Part shown: in pieces, positions 9,771 to 18,550 of the stretch
Layout: each line of letters starts with the position of its first letter
Position numbering within the stretch: the first letter of the stretch is position 1
Assembly: GCF_047126315.1 (NCBI RefSeq)
Contig: NZ_CP138953.1
Location: 558,001 to 622,000, forward strand
Origin: Shimia sp022448905
Lineage (GTDB): Bacteria; Pseudomonadota; Alphaproteobacteria; Rhodobacterales; Rhodobacteraceae
Reading direction: 5' to 3'
Length of the DNA stretch: 64,000 nt
Notes under the pieces: model-generated
Databases searched by the model: none
Told to the model about the DNA's origin: nothing
What the model saw: only the letters and a program-made list of their open reading frames with translations
Made by a program: the position numbers and the translations under genes

Positions 9771-10084
9771 TACATCTCCATCGCCTCTGCGACTTCTACG
9801 GTGCCCAAGCCGTGTTCAAGTATGGGGCAACCCTTGGCGATTTCGCAGGCGGCATCCATATCGGCGGCATTCACCAGAGTGTAGCCGGACACAGGATTGG
9901 CCCCACCGTCATGCGCAACGCCATGCACCGTCACAGTCTTGGACATGCCCGCAGGATTGCCGCCATCAACGAGATCCTCGCCGATGCCTTCCATCCATTT
10001 CGTCCAGGCCGCCATGACCTGCTCGCCTTCCTCCGGCGTCTCAGGTCGTCCGCCACCGTGGTAGATAAACATAAACTTGGGCAT
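9770..10084 (-). CDS. YCII-related domain protein
   Basis: 104 residues starting MPKFMFIYHGGG at 10084, with GGAAGGAGA upstream. It has the features of YCII/DGPF-type dimeric alpha/beta barrels: an N-terminal beta strand ending in a conserved His, PETPEEGEQVMAAWTKWMEGIG, and a GYTLVNAADMDAACEIAKGCP segment. Members are often linked to ECF sigma factors, but none is adjacent. Catalytic role unknown. Upstream codons open to 10174 do not look coding. Confidence 0.8.
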   Translation of the reverse strand: MPKFMFIYHGGGRPETPEEGEQVMAAWTKWMEGIGEDLVDGGNPAGMSKTVTVHGVAHDGGANPVSGYTLVNAADMDAACEIAKGCPILEHGLGTVEVAEAMEM

Positions 10085-10230
10085 GGTACGTCTCCTTCCG
10101 ACAAAAAAACTGTCTTGAAAGTCCTGAAACAAACGCAACACCCCGCAGGATGACGCGTTTGTCCAGTGTACCACATTTTACTGGTTTGGTCTTGCAGCAG
10201 GGAGGCCCCCTACAAGCAAGTCACGGCCAA

Positions 10231-11502
10231 TTAGCCTTTTATCTTCGGCAGCCGATCCAGTTCTTTAAAAAACTGACCGTTTGCCGTCTTCTCAAGATCA
10301 ACGCGGTAGTTCATGGCCTGCGCGCGTTCTTCGGCGAGGTAATCGTCACCGTCAACAATCACCTGCTTCAGCAACGCCTTCAGCTCATCCACATTTCGGT
10401 AGAGATAGCAAAACGCATTTCTCTCCTCAAAATCGTCCGCCACCAATGCAGGCGGCTGCGGATAATACAAAAAGATCGGCACATTGATGAAAAGACACTC
10501 CGTCACCGCCGCCGAGATATCACAAACGACAAAGCGCAGTGGCTTTTTCAAGATATCGCGCAGTTGAGTGCCCTGGTCCGGCAAAAACAGTCCAACTTCA
10601 GGAGCTGATAACGCCTCACCATTCTCATCAATCGTCTTAGTGATCTGCGGTGGCTTATGCGCTTCCACAACCCTTGAAACCGCTTTCACGTCGGCGTTCG
10701 TGGACCAAGGGTGTAGCTTCAGGAAGCCAGCCGCCGTGTCTCCCAAACTCTCTTGCGCAACGGCCGCGATGCCTTTGATGATATCAAGGGAGGAATAATT
10801 GGTGTTGGCGTAATACCCACGCCAAGTAGGGAAATAGCCCCATTGGTTCCGCTCTTCCAAGCCGTATTTTGGCAACGACTTGAACCAGTCCTGCATCCAC
10901 GGCTGACCCACAATAGGAAACTTCAGCGCAGAATAATCGCCGGACACCCGGTCAAAACGGTCGCGATGCGCCTGACCTGCCACCCAAACCTCATCATAAA
11001 GACGGAAGCATTTGTTGGCGCTGGAGGCTTTGTTGCTATCGCCATGGCCAAGAAACACATGGGTCAGATCCGTGTTGCGCACGACTTGCATATTCGCGCC
11101 ATTGTTGGCCGGGTAGAAAACAGCCTTCAGATTTGGCATGCGGTTCAACAACGGCTCAATTTGAGCCATTGTTGAAATGGGGTAAACGTGTGGGTCGTCA
11201 TTTACTGACCACCAGCCAGCGGAAAGGCGAAAAATCGAAGCGTGAGTTCCCGGCCGTTTCGAAAAGACCGGGTTCCACATATTGTAGTGGCTCAACGCGT
11301 TCTTCTCAGCATAGTAGACTACATACTCTATGTCTGGCAGAGGTGTTTTCAGGTCCATTTCATTTGCGGAAATCGCATGAAAACACGCTGAGCGAACCGC
11401 AACCCCGGAACCTGCGTACTTTTTGATCGACTGCACATTTTCGCGCGTCACAAAAGCCCTGGCAGCTTCTTTTCCGACGTTTTTGAGCAGCTTAATAAAC
11501 AT
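10231..11502 (-). CDS. CDP-glycerol/CDP-ribitol phosphotransferase-like (TagF/TarL-type)
   Basis: A 423-residue protein resembling the CDP-glycerol glycerophosphotransferase family. THVFLGHGDSNK carries the LGHG histidine region, followed by YDEVWVAGQAHRDRF; later come FLKLHPWS and, at the end, RFVVCDISAAVTECLFINVPIFLYY (the CDP-binding D-S/A-T-E region). Such enzymes polymerise or attach glycerol- or ribitol-phosphate from CDP-activated donors onto surface glycans, usually at the inner membrane face. The start overlaps the end of the CDP-ribitol synthase gene by 11 bases, so CDP-ribitol is the likely donor (inference). The basic N-terminus may be membrane-associated. It is the last gene of a three-gene operon. 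Confidence 0.75.
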   Translation of the reverse strand: MFIKLLKNVGKEAARAFVTRENVQSIKKYAGSGVAVRSACFHAISANEMDLKTPLPDIEYVVYYAEKNALSHYNMWNPVFSKRPGTHASIFRLSAGWWSVNDDPHVYPISTMAQIEPLLNRMPNLKAVFYPANNGANMQVVRNTDLTHVFLGHGDSNKASSANKCFRLYDEVWVAGQAHRDRFDRVSGDYSALKFPIVGQPWMQDWFKSLPKYGLEERNQWGYFPTWRGYYANTNYSSLDIIKGIAAVAQESLGDTAAGFLKLHPWSTNADVKAVSRVVEAHKPPQITKTIDENGEALSAPEVGLFLPDQGTQLRDILKKPLRFVVCDISAAVTECLFINVPIFLYYPQPPALVADDFEERNAFCYLYRNVDELKALLKQVIVDGDDYLAEERAQAMNYRVDLEKTANGQFFKELDRLPKIKG

Positions 11503-12847
11503 GATTTATTATTCCGGAATCCGGCGACTTCAGCAACTTGAGCACTTGCAAAGACACCTCTTTCGGCTGCAACAAAGTGCTTGGATCTTCCCCGGGGAAG
11601 GCCGCGTGGCGCATAGGCGTATTTGCCCGTCGCGGCACGATACAATTCACCCGCACATCGTCTGGTGCCCATTCCTCACACAGCGCCTGTGTCAGGTTGA
11701 CCACTGCGGCTTTGGAAGAAGAATAGACAGCGTAGTCTTTACGGCCACGATAATAGGATGACGAAGACACCAGCATCAACTGGCCTTTGGACGCCTTTAA
11801 GAAGTCATAAGACAGGCGCGCGATATTTAGCGCCCCCATATAATTGGTCTGCACAACCCGCTCCAGATCGTTTGGATCGATCTCCGCCAGTTTTCCGATG
11901 TGTAGCACACCCGCAAAATTGATGACCGCATCGATTGGCCCTTTCGCCGCGGCAGCTTCTAGCGTCGCGGCCACATCATCGGCCCTTGAAATGTCACAGC
12001 CTGCACTGCGCGATGCGCCGTGAACAGTGGCTCCAAGGTTCTCAAGGTAGATCTTCGCATCTTCACCCAGACCGGAACTGGCGCCAAAGATCACGATATT
12101 CATCGCCGAGACGTCCACGTTAGAAGCACGCGCCTGAGCCCCGGTTTGACCGGTCATGATCAGTTGCTCTGCCATGAACAGATCAATCGGATGGGTGATT
12201 TTGATGTTGCTTTCATCCCCGTCAATCAAACCGATCTTTGCCTGCGGGCGGGCCGCCAGATACATGCCGCAATCATCAGTAAACGTTGCCGCGGCCAGAT
12301 CCGGCACCTCGTCGATCACGTCACGCAGTTTTCCGAGCCAAAAACCTTGCGGTGTCTGTCCCCGACGAAAGGCTTCGCGACGGGGAATCCGCCCAATCAG
12401 ATCTATGGCACCCGGATCCACTTCAACCAACGTATCCGCGGACGGGATCACCACGTCCACAGCATCGTAAATATCCAAGCCACTGTAACAGGCGTTGATT
12501 ACGTCGTGCTTGATGAATGGGCGCACGCCGTCATGCACCAGAACCTTGGTTTCGGCTGGGCCTTCAACTGCCTGCAAACCCGCTCGGGTGGATTCCAGAC
12601 GATTTGATCCACCTTCAACAATTTTGATCGAAGGATGCGCAATATCGGAGACAATTTTCTTCGCTTCGTCCAGGATTGTTCCGCGGCTGACCAAAATGAT
12701 CTGCTTCACGTTTTCGCAGGCCGCGACGTTTTCCAACGTGTGCTGCAAAATCGTCTTTCCCGCCAACATGGCCAACTGTTTTGGCTTTTCCGACCGGAAG
12801 CGCGTCCCAGAACCGCCAGCAAGAATGATGAAGGCAGATTCGCTCAT
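11492..12847 (-). CDS. Bifunctional CDP-ribitol synthase (IspD/TarI-like cytidylyltransferase + SDR reductase)
   Basis: 451 residues in two domains. Residues 1-230 are an IspD/TarI-type cytidylyltransferase: GGSGTR at 11-16, HDGVRPF at 105-111, and IKITHPID at 215-222. Residues 248-451 are a short-chain dehydrogenase: GASSGLG at 255-261, NFAG at 310-313, and YSSSK at 375-379. This domain order is that of Haemophilus influenzae Acs1/Bcs1, which reduces ribulose-5-P and makes CDP-ribitol for ribitol-phosphate capsules. The start at 12847 overlaps the upstream stop as ATGA, and the 3' end overlaps the TagF-like gene, which suggests a dedicated polymer operon. An alternative reading, isoprenoid IspD fused to an unrelated SDR, is less likely given the neighbours. 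Confidence 0.85.
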   Translation of the reverse strand: MSESAFIILAGGSGTRFRSEKPKQLAMLAGKTILQHTLENVAACENVKQIILVSRGTILDEAKKIVSDIAHPSIKIVEGGSNRLESTRAGLQAVEGPAETKVLVHDGVRPFIKHDVINACYSGLDIYDAVDVVIPSADTLVEVDPGAIDLIGRIPRREAFRRGQTPQGFWLGKLRDVIDEVPDLAAATFTDDCGMYLAARPQAKIGLIDGDESNIKITHPIDLFMAEQLIMTGQTGAQARASNVDVSAMNIVIFGASSGLGEDAKIYLENLGATVHGASRSAGCDISRADDVAATLEAAAAKGPIDAVINFAGVLHIGKLAEIDPNDLERVVQTNYMGALNIARLSYDFLKASKGQLMLVSSSSYYRGRKDYAVYSSSKAAVVNLTQALCEEWAPDDVRVNCIVPRRANTPMRHAAFPGEDPSTLLQPKEVSLQVLKLLKSPDSGIINHVY

Positions 12848-14136
12848 TTTCCTAGCACCGCTTGTGTGACTCGTTTCACGTATGTCTTCAGCCCACGGTG
12901 TTTTTTCTTTGTTTGATTGGCTTGCCACTTCAAACGTTCGGTCCGATGAGCTTCAGTTTGGTGAGGCAAGGTGGGCATTTCACCGGGGAAATGAGCCTGG
13001 GCCAACTTTTTCTCGAAAGCTTCACCTTTGTCCTCGCCTTCTTGATAGACATGGCGCAAATTGTTTTTCTCAAGGAAAGACAACCAGGTTTCAAAGCGGG
13101 CCGCGTGGTTCCGTTGCAATGGACCGTAATCGGCTTCCGCATAAAGCTCGCAAGCCAGCACCTTGGGAGAGATATCCGACATCGGTTTGTGTGGGATTTC
13201 GAAGTAGCGTGCTAGTTCCAGTGTGCGGCTATCATGCGCCATAACAAAGGAAGGCGTGCCCGCTAGAAGGCCCATAACATTGCCGTGAATGCGTGTGCCA
13301 AACACAAAATCGTATTTGCGCAAATGATCAAGCCAGGTTTTGGTGTCTATGAACATGCGCAGCCGATCCTCTTCAAACATCGGGTGGTCTGTGGTCTTGG
13401 GAAAAACCTTGCCAGGCTGTTCCAAAAACTCGCCATTCCATAGTATTTGATCAAGGCTTTCATTATTTTGCGGAATATACACTAGTTTTTCATAGTGCTT
13501 ATAGTTCCGCTCAAAAATTTTGCTGATACCTCTCACATAAGGGGAGACATTCATCGAGACTTTATCAGAGGGCAAAAGCTCCTCGCGGGTCTGTATCTGC
13601 GGAAGACTTGCGCCATGATAAAACATCGACGGACATCCGATCACATCGATTTCGTCATCCGAAAATCCGAGGCTGCGCAGAAATTCATAGGTGTACTCAC
13701 CCCGAACCCCAATAGAGGCAGAACGCTTCAACACTGCCTTACAGAATGCAGCCACATCTGGCCCCATTTCGGCAATTGCCTCAGGCGTCGCATCCAAACC
13801 AGCCTGCGCTCCCACGCCAGTGACTACAACCGGAATTTTGAGCTGCTCTACCAAATCGGTAAATTTGCGCAGATGAGGCAAAAAGGACGTGCGAAACGCA
13901 TTGGCAAACGGAAGCACCACCACATCATAGTCCGAATTCACGACGGCCGCGCGGCTGGGCCTCGCCGAATAGCCGTTCATGCGGAGAGTCGTGTTTTTTG
14001 TCGACAGGGTCCGCCAAACCGACTCCGCGAAAATCAGGTTTCCGCTGTTGGTACCCAATTTGTTGCGAGCTAATGTGTCTTCGTAAGAGATATATTGAAA
14101 CGGGGATTTTCCACCGCGCATCAAAATCCGGGTCAT
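12844..14136 (-). CDS. Polysaccharide pyruvyl transferase family protein
   Basis: 430 residues from ATG 14136 (an earlier TTG at 14142 is in frame). The late FGTRIHGNVMGLL motif is diagnostic of the polysaccharide pyruvyl transferase family. PVVVTGVGAQ and SIGVRGEYTYEFLRSLGF are the earlier family blocks. Members add pyruvate ketals to sugars of exopolysaccharide or cell-wall polymers. The very basic C-terminus could bind membrane or polymer. First gene of the operon, with an ATGA overlap onto the CDP-ribitol synthase. Together the three genes point to a pyruvylated, polyol-phosphate-containing surface polymer (inference). Confidence 0.85.
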   Translation of the reverse strand: MTRILMRGGKSPFQYISYEDTLARNKLGTNSGNLIFAESVWRTLSTKNTTLRMNGYSARPSRAAVVNSDYDVVVLPFANAFRTSFLPHLRKFTDLVEQLKIPVVVTGVGAQAGLDATPEAIAEMGPDVAAFCKAVLKRSASIGVRGEYTYEFLRSLGFSDDEIDVIGCPSMFYHGASLPQIQTREELLPSDKVSMNVSPYVRGISKIFERNYKHYEKLVYIPQNNESLDQILWNGEFLEQPGKVFPKTTDHPMFEEDRLRMFIDTKTWLDHLRKYDFVFGTRIHGNVMGLLAGTPSFVMAHDSRTLELARYFEIPHKPMSDISPKVLACELYAEADYGPLQRNHAARFETWLSFLEKNNLRHVYQEGEDKGEAFEKKLAQAHFPGEMPTLPHQTEAHRTERLKWQANQTKKKHRGLKTYVKRVTQAVLGK

Positions 14137-14142
14137 AAGCAA

Positions 14143-14446
14143 TAGCCTTGGATAACTGCGTTAAATTCGCCCATTTCGGGCATGGCGAGGACATAAGGTG
14201 GTTGACGGATCAACGCAAGCAGACGTTGCTTTTCAAGCAGGAACGCCTGTAAAAATTGCGGGGAACCGCCAATCTACCAGCTAGAACTTCGGAGCGTCTC
14301 AGATGCGCGCCAAAGGTCCCGATCTCACTCCTAAAAACCCAGCCTTAAGCCAACGTTAACATGAGAAAATGTTTAGGCTGCATCTGCCATTCTGGCTGTG
14401 TTGGTTGAGTGTTTGCCGACGATGCTTCTTGGTGACACCATCTACC
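14143..14446. other. Intergenic region upstream of the surface-polymer operon
   Basis: About 300 bases between the TauE-like gene and the pyruvyl transferase, both on the minus strand. It must hold the operon's promoter and the end of the serB-tauE transcript. No gene, clear hairpin with T-run or recognisable operator was seen. It is more AT-rich than the flanking genes. Confidence 0.5.
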
Positions 14447-15205
14447 TCACAGCACGTCCCACAACAGCTTCAACGCCAGCACCATGGATGTGACCACAAG
14501 CAACGGGCGGATGAGTTTTGCGCCTTTGGCCATTGCCATCTTGGCTCCCAAAGCCGCGCCAAGCATCTGCATCACGCCCATCGCCAGACCGATCGCCCAG
14601 AGGGGTTCAGCCACCAGGATGAAGCCAGCCAAGCCGCCGACATTGGAGGCAAAGTTCAAAAGCTTGGTGTGGGCCGTGGCTTTCAGAATGCAGTAGCCGC
14701 CCAGCGCGACAAAAGCGATCATGTAGAAACTGCCAGCCCCCGGACCAAGCAAACCGTCATACGCGCCAACAAAGGGCACCGCTGTCCGGGTGAAGGCCAA
14801 AGGCGACAGGCGCGCGGTTTTGTCCATGTCGCCCGGGTCTTTGCGGAAGGCAAAGAACAGCGCGATACCAATCAGCAAAACCGGCAAGATGAGGCGGATC
14901 CAGTCGGTGGGCAGCACGGAGACCAGCAAGGCCCCCGCCAAAGAGGCAGCAAAGGCCAGACCGGCGGGCAAAAGCTGCTCGCGCAGGTTCACCAGACCGC
15001 TTTTGGCATAGGAATACGCCGCCGTGCCGGAGCCAAACATGCCCTGGATCTTATTGGTCGCGAGCGCCGCCACCGGTGGCACACCAGCGATCATCAAAGC
15101 CGGCAAGGTGATCAAACCCCCGCCGCCCGCAATCGCGTCGACAAACCCGGCAAAAAATCCCGCTGCCAAAAGGATCAGCAGGCCTTCCAGTCCAAATTCA
15201 AACAC
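14447..15205 (-). CDS. TSUP/TauE-SafE family membrane exporter
   Basis: 252 residues, almost entirely hydrophobic, with about seven to eight membrane segments. The N-terminal AGFVDAIAGGGGLITLPAL and the mid-protein repeat GAYDGLLGPGAGSFYMIAFV are the paired glycine-rich motifs of the TSUP (TauE/SafE/YfcA) family, which moves small anions such as sulfite, sulfoacetate or other organic acids across the inner membrane. The substrate cannot be assigned. It starts three bases after the serB stop, so the two are co-transcribed, although no metabolic link is obvious. Confidence 0.85.
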   Translation of the reverse strand: MFEFGLEGLLILLAAGFFAGFVDAIAGGGGLITLPALMIAGVPPVAALATNKIQGMFGSGTAAYSYAKSGLVNLREQLLPAGLAFAASLAGALLVSVLPTDWIRLILPVLLIGIALFFAFRKDPGDMDKTARLSPLAFTRTAVPFVGAYDGLLGPGAGSFYMIAFVALGGYCILKATAHTKLLNFASNVGGLAGFILVAEPLWAIGLAMGVMQMLGAALGAKMAMAKGAKLIRPLLVVTSMVLALKLLWDVL

Positions 15206-15208
15206 AGA

Positions 15209-16087
15209 TCAGACGCCTTCGAAGTCAGATTGGGCGTAGCCCTGAATATAGAGCAGCGCGGTCAAATCCCCATGGTTGATGCGGATGTCACATTCCGCCG
15301 CCACCGAAGGTTTGGCATGCAGTGCAACACCGGCGCCCGCCAGACCCAGCATGCCCAAATCATTGGCGCCATCCCCAACGGCCATGACATCATCATGGGC
15401 AAGCCCAAGGCGCTCAGTGATCTCTTTGAGCGCCTGCACTTTGGCCTCCCGCCCAAGGATCGGACGGCCAACATCTCCCGTCAGCTTACCCTCTTCCGCC
15501 AGCAAGGTGTTGGCGCGGTTCTCATCAAAACCCAGTTCATCCGCAACTTTGGCGGTGAACGCTGTAAACCCACCAGACACCAGCGCGGCATAAGCACCTT
15601 GCGCCTTCATCGTTGCCAATAGCGCTTTGCCGCCGGGCATAAAGGTGATGCGCTCCGCCAGCACTTTGCCAATCACAGCTTCATCAAGATCTTTGAGAAG
15701 CCCAACCCGCTCCGTCAGCGCACCTTCGAAATCCAACTCGCCGTTCATCGCCCGCGCGGTGATATCTTTGACGCGTTCACCAACGCCAGCCTCATCGGCC
15801 AGCTCATCGATGCACTCCTGCTCGATCATGGTGCTGTCCATATCCGCCAGCAGCATCTTTTTACGACGCCCCTCGGTAGGCAGCACCACAAGGTCCACAC
15901 CCATCTTCTGTAAGTCCGCCCAAACGTCCCACCGGTTGTCTGGCATCGCTGGCAAGCTGAACTCCGCCGCCTCATCCGGTGCCAGCCAAACAGCATCTCC
16001 ACCGCCCCAGGCATTGCGCAGGTTATCAACCAAAGCAGGGTCCAAATTGGCGGATGTCGGGGATGTCAGAAGCGTGGCGGTATACAT
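15209..16087 (-). CDS. serB: Phosphoserine phosphatase SerB
   Basis: 292 residues from ATG 16087. HAD-superfamily phosphatase: motif I is LLADMDSTMIEQECIDELAD (nucleophile DxD), motif II is VSGGFTAF, and motif III/IV is MAVGDGANDLGML. It catalyses the last step of serine synthesis, O-phosphoserine to serine, in the cytoplasm. The N-terminal 80 residues are the variable SerB N-domain. It lies divergent from ldh and close to serC and serA, so all three serine biosynthesis genes are in one 5 kb stretch but on opposite strands. Confidence 0.95.
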   Translation of the reverse strand: MYTATLLTSPTSANLDPALVDNLRNAWGGGDAVWLAPDEAAEFSLPAMPDNRWDVWADLQKMGVDLVVLPTEGRRKKMLLADMDSTMIEQECIDELADEAGVGERVKDITARAMNGELDFEGALTERVGLLKDLDEAVIGKVLAERITFMPGGKALLATMKAQGAYAALVSGGFTAFTAKVADELGFDENRANTLLAEEGKLTGDVGRPILGREAKVQALKEITERLGLAHDDVMAVGDGANDLGMLGLAGAGVALHAKPSVAAECDIRINHGDLTALLYIQGYAQSDFEGV

Positions 16088-16163
16088 CAAAACCTCGGTT
16101 TTACAGGGTCGCGGCAATCTACCGCTGCATAGACCACGCAGAGCCGCTTAACACCACCCCCCG

Positions 16164-16185
16164 AATGCGTTATCGCTAACGCATT
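16164..16185. promoter_or_regulatory. Perfect 9-bp inverted repeat in the serB/ldh divergent promoter region
   Basis: AATGCGTTA-N4-TAACGCATT, between the serB start (16087) and the ldh start (16218). The arms are AT-leaning and perfectly symmetric, with no following T-run, as expected for an HTH-dimer operator rather than a terminator. It lies 32 bases upstream of the ldh ATG. The cognate regulator is unknown and is not encoded next to it. Confidence 0.55.
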
Positions 16186-16217
16186 GGCGCGCGCGTGATA
16201 TTTTGGGAGTTTTAGGC

Positions 16218-17150
16218 ATGAAAATCGGAATTGTGGGCGCCGGTCAGGTTGGTGCATCTGCCGCTTACGCCATCGCGCTCTTGGGAAAAGCCCGCGAAAT
16301 TGTCTTGATCGATCTTGATCCAGCGATGGCCGCTGCTCAGGCCGAAGACATCAGCCACGCCATGCCTTTTGCTGCCACCACCGAACTTCGCAGTGGCGGG
16401 TACGCAGACCTCACAGAGGCCGAGGTGGTGATCATCGCCGCTGGCGTCAATCAAGCGCCCGGCGAAACCCGGCTGGACCTATTGGCGCGCAACGCCGCCG
16501 TCTTCAAGGAGGTTACCAGCGAAGTGCTCACCTACGCGCCAGAGGCCATTTTGCTGATCGCCTCCAACCCGGTCGATATTATGACCGGCATCACGCAGCG
16601 TCTTACCGGCTTGCCGAGCCACCGCGTGATTGGGTCTGGCACCATTCTGGACACCGCGCGCTTCCGCGTCTTGTTGGGGCAGCACCTCGATATAGACCCA
16701 CGCTCGATTCACGCCTATGTGCTGGACGAACACGGCGACAGCGAAGTGTTGTCTTGGTCCTCCGCCCAAGTAGGCGCACGTCACCTGTTGAGCTTTGCCG
16801 AAGAAAAGGGAAATCCAATCACCGGCGCGGTCCGCACCGCCATTGACGAAGGTGTGCGTCGCGCTGCCTATCGCATCATTGCAGGCAAAGGCGCGACGTA
16901 CTACGGCATCGGCGCCGGACTGGCCCGATTGGTGGCCGCCATCGGTGGGGATGAACGCTCGGTACATTCCGTGTCAATTATGACATCTGAGGTCGCAGGG
17001 GTCCGTGATGCGCCCCTCTCTCTTCCCCGCGTGGTGGGCAAAGGCGGTGTGATTGAAGACGTCACGCCAGAGATTGACTCGCTGGAGCAAGCCGCGCTGA
17101 AAGCCTCCGCCCAACTGTTAAAAGACACTTTAGAGGCCGTCCGGCTTTAA
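16218..17150 (+). CDS. ldh: L-lactate dehydrogenase
   Basis: 310 residues from ATG 16218, with GGGAG upstream. Rossmann motif GIVGAGQVGAS at the N-terminus; the substrate-loop sequence GVNQAPGETRLDLL has Gln where malate dehydrogenases have Arg, which favours lactate. DEHGDSEV carries the catalytic His. It interconverts pyruvate and L-lactate with NADH in the cytoplasm. Single gene behind the 16164-16185 dyad, with no terminator recognised. Lactate over malate specificity rests on the one loop residue plus overall family look. Confidence 0.85.
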   Translation: MKIGIVGAGQVGASAAYAIALLGKAREIVLIDLDPAMAAAQAEDISHAMPFAATTELRSGGYADLTEAEVVIIAAGVNQAPGETRLDLLARNAAVFKEVTSEVLTYAPEAILLIASNPVDIMTGITQRLTGLPSHRVIGSGTILDTARFRVLLGQHLDIDPRSIHAYVLDEHGDSEVLSWSSAQVGARHLLSFAEEKGNPITGAVRTAIDEGVRRAAYRIIAGKGATYYGIGAGLARLVAAIGGDERSVHSVSIMTSEVAGVRDAPLSLPRVVGKGGVIEDVTPEIDSLEQAALKASAQLLKDTLEAVRL

Positions 17151-17250
17151 CCCCCGCGAAACGAAAAGTTTCCGATAGTGGTCGCCGCACGTCGCTTTTG
17201 ATGTGCAAACTGTCGTGATCGCGAATTTTGCCTGTTGTGCAGCCGCAGCA

Positions 17251-17314
17251 TCCCTTCTATCTCGGTCGGTGGGACACCTCTCCCCAACGAGAGGCATTTA
17301 TCTGTAAGGATAGC
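17251..17314 (+). promoter_or_regulatory. Structured serC leader, candidate serC RNA motif
   Basis: Just before the serC start are compact hairpins: GGTG-N3-CACC (17268-17278), CCTCTC-N6-GAGAGG (17277-17294) and TATC-N6-GATA (17299-17312), whose loop and 3' arm contain the AAGGA ribosome site (17306-17310). The first two overlap by two bases. CTATC at 17257-17261 can pair with GATAG at 17309-17313, which would hide the ribosome site. A conserved 'serC RNA motif' upstream of serC in alphaproteobacteria has been reported; this leader fits in position, but I cannot align it to the published consensus. It may regulate serC-serA translation. Confidence 0.5.
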
Positions 17315-17318
17315 ATTG

Positions 17319-18467
17319 ATGGCTACTCAGCAACCGGCTACGCGGCCGGCCAACCCGCGTTTTTCCTCTGGCCCCTGTGCCAAACCCCCCACATTTGATG
17401 TCACAAAACTGGCCGACGCCGCTCTGGGTCGCAGCCACCGCGCAGCTGTTGGCAAAGCCAAGCTGAAGGACGCCATCGAAGGCACCCGCGAGGTTTTGGG
17501 CATCCCCGCAGATTACCGCATTGGCATTGTGCCAGCATCTGACACCGGCGCGGTTGAAATGGCACTCTGGTCCCTTCTCGGCGCGCGCAAAGTTGAAATG
17601 CTCGCATGGGAAAGCTTTGGCGCAGGCTGGGTCACCGACGTGGTGAAACAGCTGAAAATCGACGCTGAGGTGAAGACCGCTGACTATGGTCAGATCGTGG
17701 ATCTCGCCACCGTTGATACCAAAAACAACGACGTTGTCTTCACCTGGAACGGCACTACCTCCGGCGTGCGCGTGCCCAACGCCGACTGGATTGCCGATGA
17801 CCGCGACGGCCTGACCATCTGCGACGCCACCTCCGCTGCGTTCGCCATGGACCTGCCATGGGACAAGCTGGATGTGACCACCTTCTCCTGGCAGAAAGTG
17901 CTGGGCGGTGAAGCAGCTCATGGTGTGATTGTGCTCTCGCCACGTGCCGTAGAACGTCTGGAAAGCTACACCCCGGCCTGGCCGCTGCCAAAAATCTTCC
18001 GTCTGACCAAAGGCGGCAAGCTTATCGAAGGCATCTTCACCGGCGCGACCATCAACACGCCCTCCATGCTGGCTGTCGAAGACTACCTCTTCGCGCTGGA
18101 CTGGGCCCGTTCCGAGGGCGGCCTGAATGGCCTGATCGCCCGCGCCGATGCCAACGCCAAAGCCGTGTTTGATTTCTGCGACGCCAACGACTGGATTGCC
18201 AATCTGGCCGAGAATGACGCGACCCGCTCCAACACCTCCGTGTGTCTGAAGTTCACCGATGACCGTATTCAGGACGGCGCAGCCTTTGCCAAGGCCGTCG
18301 CCAAACGTCTGGAAGCGGAAAACATCGCGCTGGACATCGGTGCCTACCGCGACGCGCCAGCCGGTCTGCGCATCTGGTGTGGTGGCACGGTTGAAACCGC
18401 GGATCTTGAAGCCATGCTGCCATGGTTGACTTGGGCCTTTGAGGCCGAGATCGCCGCTCAAGCGTAA
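17319..18467 (+). CDS. serC: Phosphoserine aminotransferase SerC
   Basis: 382 residues. PLP-dependent class V aminotransferase of the alphaproteobacterial/Methanosarcina-like SerC type: NPRFSSGPCAKPP at the N-terminus, WNGTTSGVRVP, ICDATSAAFAMDLP, and the Schiff-base lysine in TFSWQKVLGGEAAHG. It converts 3-phosphohydroxypyruvate plus glutamate to phosphoserine. Start 17319 is preceded by AAGGATAGCATT. It is followed 83 bases later by serA and so is most likely co-transcribed with it. Expression is probably controlled through the structured leader. Confidence 0.95.
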   Translation: MATQQPATRPANPRFSSGPCAKPPTFDVTKLADAALGRSHRAAVGKAKLKDAIEGTREVLGIPADYRIGIVPASDTGAVEMALWSLLGARKVEMLAWESFGAGWVTDVVKQLKIDAEVKTADYGQIVDLATVDTKNNDVVFTWNGTTSGVRVPNADWIADDRDGLTICDATSAAFAMDLPWDKLDVTTFSWQKVLGGEAAHGVIVLSPRAVERLESYTPAWPLPKIFRLTKGGKLIEGIFTGATINTPSMLAVEDYLFALDWARSEGGLNGLIARADANAKAVFDFCDANDWIANLAENDATRSNTSVCLKFTDDRIQDGAAFAKAVAKRLEAENIALDIGAYRDAPAGLRIWCGGTVETADLEAMLPWLTWAFEAEIAAQA

Positions 18468-18476
18468 GCGACTTTA

Positions 18477-18496
18477 GCCCGGCGGCATCGCCGGGC
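18477..18496 (+). repeat. Hairpin between serC and serA
   Basis: GCCCGGCG-N4-CGCCGGGC, a perfect 8-bp GC stem nine bases after the serC stop, with no T-run. It is more likely an mRNA-stabilising or attenuating element than a full terminator, since serA follows in the same direction. Confidence 0.5.
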
Positions 18497-18550
18497 ACCC
18501 CCTTCCCCATTCAGGCCGCACTCGGCCACCGACATCAAAGGACGCTCCAC

